Shown in pieces: positions 16,932 through 24,442 of a stretch of DNA of 56,601 nt (positions are counted from its first letter, which is position 1; each line of letters starts with the position of its first letter). Both the position numbers and the translations under genes were made by a program. The notes beneath the pieces were generated by a model, which made no database searches, was not told where the DNA came from, and was given only the letters and a program-made list of their open reading frames with translations. This DNA is from Methanomassiliicoccales archaeon (GTDB taxonomy: Archaea > Thermoplasmatota > Thermoplasmata > RBG-16-68-12 > SOIM01): contig JAUVGH010000010.1 in assembly GCA_030593885.1 (NCBI GenBank), forward strand, positions 1 to 56,601, written 5' to 3'.

Positions 16932-18002
16932 ATGGAAGACCGCGAGAGTTTCTCAAAATCCAAGAGCATGGAGCTCCCCAGGAAGGTCGTCATCGGTCAT
17001 GACGCATTACTGGAGGTTGTGGAGGTCTGTGAAGACCTGAAATTCGGAAAGACCACGTTGATAGTCGTGGACGACAACACCAAGAAGATCGCGGGAGACG
17101 CTGTAACGGAGCTTCTGGAAGATGGCGGGTTCACGGTTCACGATATGGTGATCAAGGAAGCGGACATGAAGAGCATCGGGGAGGTCAGGAGCCTGGCCGA
17201 GGAGATCGGTGCCGACTTCTTGATGGGCGTGGGCGGCGGGAGGCCGATAGACGTGGCAAAATGTGCGTCCACGAATGCCAAACTTCCGTTCGTCAGCGTT
17301 CCCACGGCGGCTTCCCACGATGGCATAGTCTCGTCGAGGGCTTCCATAAAATCCAACAGCGGGAGGGAGTCCATCGTTGCCCAATCCCCCATGGCGGTGG
17401 TCATGGATACTTACGTGATCTCCAGGGCTCCGCATAAACTGCTGGCCGCAGGATGCGGGGACATCATATCCAATTCGACGGCGGTCAAGGACTGGCTGCT
17501 CGCGAGGAATCTCAAGAATGAATACTACAGTTCATACGCCGCATCGTTGGCGGACATGACGGCCCAGATCCTCATTGAAAGGGCAGAATCGATAAAACCA
17601 AGGCTGGAGGAGAGCGCCTGGTTCGTGGCGAAGGCGTTGGTCTCTTCGGGAGTCGCCATGAGCATCGCCGGAACTTCCCGCCCTGCCAGCGGTTCGGAGC
17701 ACAAGATCTCGCACGCATTGGACAACATCACCAAGACACCCGGACTTCACGGGGAGCAGTGCGGGATCAGTACCATCATGATGATGTACCTCCACGGAGG
17801 GGACTGGGAGAGGATAAGGAACGCCCTCCTGGTTGTCGGCGCTCCCACGACCTCGAGAGGAATGGGCATACCGGAGGAGGACATGATAGAGGCTCTCACC
17901 AAAGCACACGAGATAAAGAAGGAGAGATACACGATTCTGGGCGATGAGGGTCTTACGAGAGATGCGGCTGAGAACCTGGCAAGGACGACACGGGTATTCT
18001 GA
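16932..18002 (+). CDS. egsA: sn-Glycerol-1-phosphate dehydrogenase
   Basis: A 356-residue NAD(P)-dependent enzyme that reduces dihydroxyacetone phosphate to sn-glycerol 1-phosphate, the stereospecific backbone of archaeal lipids. Seen: the nucleotide-binding 'LMGVGGGRPIDVAKCAS', 'FVSVPTAASHDGIVSSRASI', the metal-binding region with GCGDIISNSTAVKDW, and the histidines in SGSEHKISHALD and LHGEQCGI. Length and motif order are normal. It is the clearest archaeal marker in the window. UPF0179 follows after 11 bases and is probably in the same transcript. Confidence 0.95.
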   Translation: MEDRESFSKSKSMELPRKVVIGHDALLEVVEVCEDLKFGKTTLIVVDDNTKKIAGDAVTELLEDGGFTVHDMVIKEADMKSIGEVRSLAEEIGADFLMGVGGGRPIDVAKCASTNAKLPFVSVPTAASHDGIVSSRASIKSNSGRESIVAQSPMAVVMDTYVISRAPHKLLAAGCGDIISNSTAVKDWLLARNLKNEYYSSYAASLADMTAQILIERAESIKPRLEESAWFVAKALVSSGVAMSIAGTSRPASGSEHKISHALDNITKTPGLHGEQCGISTIMMMYLHGGDWERIRNALLVVGAPTTSRGMGIPEEDMIEALTKAHEIKKERYTILGDEGLTRDAAENLARTTRVF

Positions 18003-18013
18003 GGAGACCATTC

Positions 18014-18436
18014 ATGCTGATTACGCTGGTAGGGGAAAGACAGGTGAAGGAGGGCAACGAGTTCATCTACCTCGGTTCACTGACGGAATGTAGGGAATGC
18101 AAGTTGAAGGGTGTCTGTTTTAACCTCGAGGAAGGGCGGAAGTACAAGATCAAGAGCGTCCGCGGTGTACGACACGACTGTAAGATCTTTGACGAAGGCG
18201 TCAGGGTGGTGGAGGTGGAGCAGGCTCCATTGATCATCGCATCCAACGGCAAGGGCGCCATAGTGGGTTCGACGATCACATACAGTTTCCCGTACTGCAA
18301 TGAGGTGGCGTGCGAGGCATACAAGTTGTGTCATCCGATAGCTTTGAGAAGCGGGGGTAAGGGAAAGATACTCGAAGTGGGCAAGGATCTGGATTGCACC
18401 ATGGGCCTCAAACTTAAGGAAATAACCATTGAGTAG
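18014..18436 (+). CDS. UPF0179 family protein
   Basis: A 140-residue archaeal protein with a conserved set of cysteines: 'LTECRECKLKGVCFNLEEG', VRHDCKIF, PYCNEVACEAYKLCHP and DLDCTMG. The spacing suggests an iron-sulfur or zinc site, but no function is established for the family. It starts 11 bases after egsA and ends four bases before the converging moeA stop. Confidence 0.85.
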   Translation: MLITLVGERQVKEGNEFIYLGSLTECRECKLKGVCFNLEEGRKYKIKSVRGVRHDCKIFDEGVRVVEVEQAPLIIASNGKGAIVGSTITYSFPYCNEVACEAYKLCHPIALRSGGKGKILEVGKDLDCTMGLKLKEITIE

Positions 18437-18440
18437 AGGT

Positions 18441-19646
18441 CTAGAAGAAGACGACCTCCACAATCTCTCCTTTCTCGACAAAATCCATGTTATCGGGTAT
18501 CTCTACATAGCCCTCTGCGTCACCCAGACTTGTGATCGCCCCGGATTCCTTGAAGACGGGAACGGCCATCTCATTCTCAATCCTCACCGTCAGGAATTGA
18601 TGCCTGCCCAAGGTGGACACCACTCTCTTGGCCAGTTTGAACCTGCCCCTGTTCGCTTTGCCCTCTGGCAAGGACGCCATCTTTCTGAGGGCAGGTGCTA
18701 TGAGGGCGTTGCCCACGGTCAGGCACGCGGCGGGATAACCGGGCAGCCCGAAGACCAGTTGCTCGCCGATCTTACCGAACAAAGTGGGTTTTCCGGGCTT
18801 GATCTGCACACCGTGGAAGATGACATCTCCCCTCTCGGCCAAGACATCCACCAGTATGTCCCTCTCACCGACAGAGCTTCCTCCCGAGAATATGACCACG
18901 TCGCTCTCCTTGACCTTGTCCAGCAGTGCTCCGATCGATTCCAGGGTGTCCTCGACGACGGGGTGCCGTGTCGCGTCGCATCCGTTCCTCTCTGCAAGTG
19001 ACATGATGGTGTAAGAGTTGACGTCATAGACCTGTGAAGGAGTGGGTTCCTTCCCGAGTTCGCATACCTCGTTCCCGGTCGGGGCAACGGCAACTGTGGG
19101 TTTGCGGAGGACCTCGACTTCCTCGATCCCCAGTGCTGCGAGTACGCCTATCTTGCCTGGATGGAGCACGTCCCCGTGTTTGAGAACCAAGGCACCAGAT
19201 GCCATGTCCGAGCCTGCCTGGGAGACGTTCTCTTGCGGGTGGACCGGTTTGAAGACCTTCAGGGCGTCGTCCGTGATCTCCGTCCTTTCGACCTTCACAA
19301 CGGCGTCAGCACCTTCCGGAAGAACCGCGCCGGTGGCAACCTCCACCGCATGCCCCGGGCTGACCTTGATGTCCGACTCATCGCCTGCCCTGACCACGCC
19401 GACGACCTTCAAGCTCCTGGGAGAGAATTCCCCTGCACCGTAGGTGTCCTCGGCCACGACGGCATATCCGTCCATGGCGGACCGCGCAAAAGGGGGTACG
19501 TTGATCCTCGCCTCAACGTCGACCGCGATGACCCTGGCAGCAGAGTTCTCGATACGAACCGTCACGTGCTGGAGCACCGGTTTGGCGTGCTCCCGCAAAA
19601 CGGATCTTGCGTCCTCGAGCGGTATCAGGGAAGAGAACGGCCTCAT
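18441..19646 (-). CDS. moeA: Molybdopterin molybdenumtransferase
   Basis: A 401-residue MoeA, which inserts molybdate or tungstate into adenylylated molybdopterin. Seen: 'PPFARSAMDGYAVVAEDTYG' at the N terminus, 'VAVAPTGNEVCELG', the cofactor-binding 'VVIFSGGSSVGERD', 'FGLPGYPAACLTVGNALIAP', and the C-terminal domain IV. It overlaps moaB by four bases (ATGA) as the last gene of the operon moaA-moaDE-moaC-moaB-moeA. Many archaea use these proteins for tungstopterin, so the metal cannot be told from sequence. Confidence 0.95.
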   Translation of the reverse strand: MRPFSSLIPLEDARSVLREHAKPVLQHVTVRIENSAARVIAVDVEARINVPPFARSAMDGYAVVAEDTYGAGEFSPRSLKVVGVVRAGDESDIKVSPGHAVEVATGAVLPEGADAVVKVERTEITDDALKVFKPVHPQENVSQAGSDMASGALVLKHGDVLHPGKIGVLAALGIEEVEVLRKPTVAVAPTGNEVCELGKEPTPSQVYDVNSYTIMSLAERNGCDATRHPVVEDTLESIGALLDKVKESDVVIFSGGSSVGERDILVDVLAERGDVIFHGVQIKPGKPTLFGKIGEQLVFGLPGYPAACLTVGNALIAPALRKMASLPEGKANRGRFKLAKRVVSTLGRHQFLTVRIENEMAVPVFKESGAITSLGDAEGYVEIPDNMDFVEKGEIVEVVFF

Positions 19647-20143
19647 TCCTTCCTCACCTGTGACAGCATATGGCCCATCTCCGGGAGTATCAGTTTCTCC
19701 ATTGCCAGTGTAACGGCGTTTGGAGATCCGGGAAGACAGAACAAGAGGTTCTTGTCGACGACGCCGGCAACCGCCCTGCTCAACATGGCAGATGACCCGA
19801 TCTCGTCAAATGAAAGCGACCTGAAGAGTTCTCCAAACCCCTCGACCGTCCTGTTCATCAGCGGTTCCAGTGTTTCGATCGTGATGTCCCTGGAGCTTAT
19901 TCCGGTCCCTCCGTTGCAGATGACGGCGTCGGATGTTTCCATGGCCTTCAAGACAGCGTTCCTGATGGGTTCGCTCTCGTCCTTCACGATAGTGTAGTCA
20001 GATATCTCATGTCCCTGGCTCTTGAGTAGCTCTCTGATGGCCCTCCCTGAATCGTCGTTCTCTTCAGTTCGGGTGTCGCTGATGGTCACCACTGCGCATT
20101 TGAGGTTCTTCAGGGCTTCCTTATGATGTTCCAGATGGCTCAT
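19643..20143 (-). CDS. moaB: Molybdenum cofactor protein MoaB (MogA/MoaB family)
   Basis: 166 residues starting at ATG 20143, which overlaps the moaC stop as ATGA; longer frames upstream are antisense extension into moaC. Seen: 'LKCAVVTISDTRTEENDDSG' and the molybdopterin-binding 'AVICNGGTGISSRDITIETL', then 'LFCLPGSPNAVTLAMEKLIL'. In archaea MoaB adenylylates molybdopterin before MoeA adds the metal, so it takes the place of MogA here. It lies directly upstream of moeA. Confidence 0.93.
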   Translation of the reverse strand: MSHLEHHKEALKNLKCAVVTISDTRTEENDDSGRAIRELLKSQGHEISDYTIVKDESEPIRNAVLKAMETSDAVICNGGTGISSRDITIETLEPLMNRTVEGFGELFRSLSFDEIGSSAMLSRAVAGVVDKNLLFCLPGSPNAVTLAMEKLILPEMGHMLSQVRKE

Positions 20144-20568
20144 TCTCCCTTCTCCTTGGATGTTACGACGATGTTGGTGATCCGGGTGTGTGGATACTGC
20201 CCTTTCTCGTCCTTTTCCAGGTACTTCACCATGTCCCAGACCGTCAGCAGGGCCGTGGATACTCCCATGAGGGCTTCCATCTCCACGCCGGTCTTGTATT
20301 CCGCGCGGACCTCGCAGCGGCAAATGACCTTCTCTTCGCTTATATCGAAATCGACGCCAGCGAAAGTTATGGGTATCGGATGGCACATCGGGATCAGGTT
20401 GGATGTCTGCTTGACCGCGTTCAGTCCTGCCGTTCGGGCAACGGTCAAAACGTCCCCCTTCTTCACGGTCCCCTGGCGGATCTCTTCGATCGTCTCGCTC
20501 TTGAGGACCATCTCCCCCTCGGCCACCGCCCTCCTCGGAACGACCTTCTTGTCGCCCACATCAATCAT
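20140..20568 (-). CDS. moaC: Cyclic pyranopterin monophosphate synthase
   Basis: 142 residues from ATG 20568 (MIDVGDKKVVPRRAVAEGE); the start lies inside the last codons of the moaD-moaE gene (8-base overlap). Catalyses the second step of cofactor synthesis, turning the MoaA product into cyclic pyranopterin monophosphate. Seen: 'GLNAVKQTSNLIPMCHPIPI' with the active-site MCHP, 'VEMEALMGVSTALLTVWDM' and the conserved aspartate and lysine in 'WDMVKYLEKD'. Length is normal. Confidence 0.94.
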   Translation of the reverse strand: MIDVGDKKVVPRRAVAEGEMVLKSETIEEIRQGTVKKGDVLTVARTAGLNAVKQTSNLIPMCHPIPITFAGVDFDISEEKVICRCEVRAEYKTGVEMEALMGVSTALLTVWDMVKYLEKDEKGQYPHTRITNIVVTSKEKGE

Positions 20569-21190
20569 CTTGACCAACCCAACCCTCCTCGTCCTTCTTC
20601 CAGATCGGTACAATCTTCTTCAGCTCGTCGATCGCCCACTGGCATGCCTCGAAGGCGTCCTTTCTGTGTGGTGCACTTGCGCCTATGAGAACGATGTTGT
20701 CCCCTATTCCCAGCTCCCCGGTCCTGTGGATGATGTCCATCCTCTCGATGTTGAACCTCTCTTTGGAAGTGCTGATAAGCTCGTCTATCTTCTCCTCGGC
20801 CATCTCTTCGTAGCTCTGGACGACCAGTGAATCAACGCCTGGGTCCTTCCTGACGACTCCCACAAAGAGGACCACGGCACCGCAGGATTCGGCCTTCAAA
20901 GATTCCAGCATCTGATCTACAGAAAAACCTTCATTGGAAAGCCGGGCACCCCCGCTGACAGGCGGCAAGAGAGCGACTTCGTCACCCGGCTCCAGCACCC
21001 TGTCGTCGTCCGCATACTTCCTGTTCACGGAGCAGATGATCGATTCAGACCACTTCTTCAGCGTGGGGTACGTGTCATAGAGCCGTTCCAGCAAATCGCC
21101 CAGACTCGCCCCATCGTCCATCTCGATCTCGATCTGGGGCTTCCCCGCCACGTCCCGGTAGGTTGCAAAGAATCGAACTGTGACTTTCAT
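20561..21190 (-). CDS. moaD-moaE: MoaD-MoaE fusion (molybdopterin synthase, both subunits)
   Basis: 209 residues. Residues 1-81 are MoaD, the ubiquitin-fold sulfur carrier, ending in 'EVALLPPVSGG' with Gly80-Gly81. Residues about 86-209 are MoaE: 'AVVLFVGVVRKDPGVDSL', 'IIHRTGELGIGDNIVLIGAS', 'APHRKDAFEACQWAIDELKK', 'IVPIWKKDEE'. MoaD works only when its C-terminal Gly is free to become a thiocarboxylate. The chain must therefore be cut after Gly81, as described for the mycobacterial fusion MoaX, or use another sulfur route. It lies one base after the moaA stop and overlaps moaC. Confidence 0.93.
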   Translation of the reverse strand: MKVTVRFFATYRDVAGKPQIEIEMDDGASLGDLLERLYDTYPTLKKWSESIICSVNRKYADDDRVLEPGDEVALLPPVSGGARLSNEGFSVDQMLESLKAESCGAVVLFVGVVRKDPGVDSLVVQSYEEMAEEKIDELISTSKERFNIERMDIIHRTGELGIGDNIVLIGASAPHRKDAFEACQWAIDELKKIVPIWKKDEEGWVGQDD

Positions 21191-21191
21191 C

Positions 21192-22112
21192 TCAATCCCA
21201 GTAAGGTTTCCTGGATAGAATCGCTTTGGCGAAGAGCGCTTGAAGTGTCTCTTCGTCCTCCCCGGCCTCCAGAAGGTCCAAGGTCTCGATCTCCCCTGCG
21301 TTCGTTAGCAGACATGGTTTGATCCTACCATCACTGGTCACCCGAATCCTGGTGCAGTTGGCGCAGAAGTCCCTGTTGCTCATGGGCCTGACGACCTCGA
21401 CGACGGCGTTCCAGCCGTTGACCCTCAGAACGTACCTCTTCCTGTTGTGTATCTCGTTGGCCCGGACCTCGGATGTCCAGTCACCCAGGGTCTTCTCGAA
21501 TGGGCCCAGATCGTAGTGATGTGTCTTGTAGAAAGGCGAGTTAACGTCCTCCCGTTTGGAAGTGAGTTCTATCAGCTGTAGCATTGCGCTCTTCTCCGCC
21601 GAGAAAGCGATCAGGTCCTCCAGTTCGGTGTCGTTGAATCCTTTGAGGACGACGCTGTTGAGCTTCAAAGAGCGGAATCCGGCTTCTGCGGCAGCGTCGA
21701 TTCCCTTCAGCAGCCTTTGGAGGTGGTCCTGTCCGGTGAGTCGTTCGTAGGTCTCGGGGTTGAGCGTGTCCATGCTTATGTTCATCCTAGCCAGGCCCGC
21801 CTCCCGGAGCGGCCATGCAAGTTTGTCCAGTCCCACGCCGTTTGTTGTGAGTGAGACCTCCTGAAAGATCTCCGCACAAGATGCGACGATGTCCACGATG
21901 TCGTTCCTGACCAGGGGTTCGCCGCCGGTGATCTTCACCTTCCTGGCGCCGATGCCCGCCGCGGCCCTCAATATCCTCCGTATCTGCCCGAGCGTCATCT
22001 CCTTCGATGTGCGCTCCTGACCCTCGTTGTGACAGTAGATGCAGTTCTGATCGCACCTTTGGGTCACGGCTATGCGGAGGCTGGAGGCTTCCCGGCCATA
22101 CCTATCGAACAT
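21192..22112 (-). CDS. moaA: GTP 3',8-cyclase (radical SAM)
   Basis: 306 residues; first step of molybdopterin synthesis, converting GTP to 3',8-cyclo-dihydro-GTP. The N-terminal radical-SAM cluster motif is CDQNCIYC (residues 20-27), followed by 'VKITGGEPLVRNDIVDIV'. The C-terminal second Fe-S site is CANCTRIRVTSDGRIKPC. The chain ends SRKPYWD and lacks the Gly-Gly end of bacterial MoaA, which I believe is common in archaea. A TTTAAG-type box (22137-22143) lies 28 bases before the ATG, so the operon message is probably leaderless. It is divergent from hflX. Confidence 0.94.
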   Translation of the reverse strand: MFDRYGREASSLRIAVTQRCDQNCIYCHNEGQERTSKEMTLGQIRRILRAAAGIGARKVKITGGEPLVRNDIVDIVASCAEIFQEVSLTTNGVGLDKLAWPLREAGLARMNISMDTLNPETYERLTGQDHLQRLLKGIDAAAEAGFRSLKLNSVVLKGFNDTELEDLIAFSAEKSAMLQLIELTSKREDVNSPFYKTHHYDLGPFEKTLGDWTSEVRANEIHNRKRYVLRVNGWNAVVEVVRPMSNRDFCANCTRIRVTSDGRIKPCLLTNAGEIETLDLLEAGEDEETLQALFAKAILSRKPYWD

Positions 22113-22136
22113 TGTTATGTTTATTCAAGCATAACG

Positions 22137-22143
22137 CTTAAAC
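22137..22143 (-). promoter_or_regulatory. TATA box of the moaA operon
   Basis: The minus strand carries GGTTTAAG centred 28 bases before the moaA ATG at 22112, predicting a leaderless operon transcript. The divergent hflX box lies about 60 bases away. Confidence 0.5.
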
Positions 22144-22195
22144 CTTTCTCAGCACCCACAGGGGCCCCCCTTCATTTCCACTGGAAATCGAAAGG

Positions 22196-22203
22196 ATTAT
22201 ATG
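22196..22203 (+). promoter_or_regulatory. TATA box of hflX
   Basis: ATTATATG is centred about 27 bases before the GTG at 22227. It also contains an ATG (22201) that leads into a seven-codon dead end, so the GTG is the sensible start. Confidence 0.55.
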
Positions 22204-22226
22204 AAAACCAGAAAGATTGGCTAGTC

Positions 22227-23480
22227 GTGGACGTAGTACTGGTGAGCCTGGAGAAGACGGACGACGAAATCGTCGATCTCATAGACTCGATGGGTTTCAA
22301 GATAGTCAAGGAGTTCGTACAGAAGAGGTCGAAGGGCGATCCACGTTTCTTTGTGGGTAAAGGTAAGGCAAAGGAGATCGGGGAATTCGTGGATGAGAAC
22401 CAAGTGGATGTTGTTGTGTTCGACGGGGATCTTAACCCATCCCAGCACTATCATTTGGAGAGCGTTATCGGGATACGCTGCATGGACCGCATCAGCATCA
22501 TCCTGGATCTGTTCGCGACCAGGGCGAGGACCAAGGAGTCGAGACATCAGGTGGCGCTGGCCCGGACCGAGTACGAGCTTCCACTCCTCAGGGAGTGGAT
22601 CTCGAAGAAGAAGGCGGATGAGAGGCCCGGTTTCATGGCAGGTGGGGAGTACAAGGTGGATACGTACTTCGAACATGCGAAGAAGAGAAAGAAGAGACTA
22701 AATCAAGAACTGAAGAAGATGGAGAAGGAAAGGCAACTCAGAAGACAATCCAGAAAAGAAAGCGGATTCGGGTTAATCAGTATCGTGGGGTATGCGAACG
22801 CCGGCAAGAGCTCTCTTTTCAACGCCCTCAGCGACGAAGACATTCTTGTGGAGGATCGGATGTTTTCAACCCTTTCAACTACAACAAGGAGGTTCCAAGA
22901 CTCAAAGAAGAAGCTGCTACTGACGGACACCGTTGGGTTCATCAAGGACCTGCCAGTGTGGTTGATTGAATCCTTTAGGTCCACCCTGGAAGAAGTGTTT
23001 CTGTCCGACATGATCCTGTTGTTGTTGGACGGATCCGATTCTTTGAACGAATTCCGGAAGAAGCTGACGGTCGCACTGGACACTCTCGTACCCAAGGCTC
23101 AATCGGAGAACATTGTACCGGTAATCAATAAGATAGATATGATCTCAGAAGAAGGGAAAGAGATTAGAGAGAAAGCGGTTCAGGAAGCAGGGCTGCCAAA
23201 CGAAGTTTCATTCATTTCGGTCACTGAAGGAACTGGTGTGAATACCTTCGTGGAAAGATTGCACGAGTTCTTCCTGTTGCCCGTGGAACTTAAGATCGAC
23301 ATACCCATGGAAGACGGGATATCCTCGACGCTGTCCTGGCTTTATGACAATGCGCAGGTGGATGATGTTCGTTACGGGAAGGCCGTCAGGATAACACTTC
23401 GTTGCCGGGAAGCAGTGCTCGGAAAGATACAAGAGAGAATAGAGAATCTAGGAGGGAGATTGGAGATACTGACTACTTGA
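22227..23480 (+). CDS. hflX: Ribosome-associated GTPase HflX
   Basis: 417 residues from GTG 22227 (MDVVLVSLEKTDDEI). The N-terminal HflX domain ('DPRFFVGKGKAKEIGEFVDE', 'VFDGDLNPSQHYHLESVIGI') and the linker helix precede the GTPase domain: G1 GYANAGKSSLFNAL, G3 'LLTDTVGFIKDLPVWLIESF', G4 NKID. HflX splits stalled ribosomes in bacteria; archaeal forms bind the large subunit. A longer frame reaches back into moaA but would start upstream of the predicted transcription start. The 3' end overlaps the converging membrane gene by eight bases. Confidence 0.92.
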   Translation: MDVVLVSLEKTDDEIVDLIDSMGFKIVKEFVQKRSKGDPRFFVGKGKAKEIGEFVDENQVDVVVFDGDLNPSQHYHLESVIGIRCMDRISIILDLFATRARTKESRHQVALARTEYELPLLREWISKKKADERPGFMAGGEYKVDTYFEHAKKRKKRLNQELKKMEKERQLRRQSRKESGFGLISIVGYANAGKSSLFNALSDEDILVEDRMFSTLSTTTRRFQDSKKKLLLTDTVGFIKDLPVWLIESFRSTLEEVFLSDMILLLLDGSDSLNEFRKKLTVALDTLVPKAQSENIVPVINKIDMISEEGKEIREKAVQEAGLPNEVSFISVTEGTGVNTFVERLHEFFLLPVELKIDIPMEDGISSTLSWLYDNAQVDDVRYGKAVRITLRCREAVLGKIQERIENLGGRLEILTT

Positions 23481-23847
23481 TCTTGAACTCATCCCTCTTA
23501 TCATAGAAGGTCTGTCTGTGGCTCTCGGTCAAGTAATACGCCAGCTCCTCCAGACGATCGTAATTGCGAACGAAGACCGCCTTGCTGTCCGTGTCGATGA
23601 GCTTGCCGAACTCCCTTCGCTTCTTCAATCCGTCAAAGAAGTACCACCCGCCCCCCATCAGCAGTATCGGCCCCAACATGACCATCCAAACGATCCAGTT
23701 GCCTATAGCATCGAGAATATCCTTCAAGTAGAAGGGGAGTACATCCTCGAAGCCGTACTTGAGGACCAGGAAGAAGGTCATCATTGCACCGACCATCAGA
23801 ATTATGGAGCTGAGCTCCAGCGCAAATTCCCGCGTGAATTTTGGCAT
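23473..23847 (-). CDS. Two-helix membrane protein of unknown function
   Basis: 124 residues: a short N terminus, two membrane helices (about 12-31 and 48-70) and a charged helical C-terminal domain ('KLIDTDSKAVFVRNYDRLEE', 'AYYLTESHRQTFYDKRDEF'). It resembles small Thermoplasmata membrane proteins of the DUF3198 kind, which I could not verify. It converges with hflX. No catalytic residues stand out. Confidence 0.6.
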   Translation of the reverse strand: MPKFTREFALELSSIILMVGAMMTFFLVLKYGFEDVLPFYLKDILDAIGNWIVWMVMLGPILLMGGGWYFFDGLKKRREFGKLIDTDSKAVFVRNYDRLEELAYYLTESHRQTFYDKRDEFKIK

Positions 23848-23942
23848 AGCACTCCTCAGTTAAATTCTCGATAGGGTAAAAGGTTTACCCTCCCGGTAGC
23901 GTACTTGTGCAGGTTTCCACAGGAAATGAAGGGGTGGGTGTC

Positions 23943-24146
23943 TCATCGCTTGGTGGACCAGAGAACGTATGGTGGCCTTTCCTCGTTCCTGACCGCCCTG
24001 CCCTCCGCCTCCAGGATCATGAGGTACTTAGAGGCCGTCGGCGTGGAGGTCCCGGCCCTCTTTGCGATCTCCTTCACCGATTTCTCCCGTTTTCCCAATG
24101 AATTGTGCACTTTCCTCTTGGTGTCCGCCTCCCTTCTAGCGACCAT
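23943..24146 (-). CDS. Small winged-helix DNA-binding protein
   Basis: 67 residues: a basic N terminus, then helix-turn-helix 'EKSVKEIAKRAGTSTPTASK' and the recognition-helix and wing part 'YLMILEAEGRAVRNEERPPY'. This is the compact wHTH found in archaeal transcription regulators. The ATG at 24146 has GAGGG about 10 bases upstream and a TATA-like box near 24192-24200. The target is unknown; the divergent ribonucleotide reductase gene is an obvious candidate. Confidence 0.68.
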   Translation of the reverse strand: MVARREADTKRKVHNSLGKREKSVKEIAKRAGTSTPTASKYLMILEAEGRAVRNEERPPYVLWSTKR

Positions 24147-24269
24147 TATGCTAGCCCTCTTATGAACGGAGACGGTTATGTCGTCCCTCTTCTTTAAGCC
24201 TTTCTTTTGTCTAATATGTTAACTATTTTCCATTAAACAATTACTTTGCTATACTTAGAAAAAGCAGGA

Positions 24270-24277
24270 TTATATAT
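24270..24277 (+). promoter_or_regulatory. TATA box of the ribonucleotide reductase gene
   Basis: TTATATAT predicts transcription from about 24300. That leaves an untranslated leader of about 140 bases before the ATG at 24443, unusually long for this window. The leader contains a GGGG-CAT-CCCC hairpin near 24373-24383; no known riboswitch pattern is recognised. Confidence 0.5.
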
Positions 24278-24442
24278 GATTCCAGCATTACGGTAGAAAT
24301 TGAGGGAACAGGCGCATCATCGGGACGACTTATTTGCGCGGACCCAGTATTCAGTTGATACTTCCAGGGAGGGGCATCCCCCCACAGCTGCTAAAAGGAC
24401 GAGAAACGGTAATCTTGTTCCCCCAAGATTGGACGTGAATCG

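Noticed and set aside
19161-19997. Long plus-strand frame (278 codons) across moeA/moaB
   Set aside because: It lies antisense to two clearly identified genes, has no family resemblance, and its start has no ribosome-binding site.
20144-20386. Upstream extension of moaB by about 80 residues
   Set aside because: The extension lies antisense-like in another frame of moaC, and the ATG at 20143 overlaps the moaC stop as ATGA, matching the rest of the operon.
24300-24442. Cobalamin riboswitch before nrdJ
   Set aside because: No B12-box-like conserved sequence or pseudoknot could be recognised.
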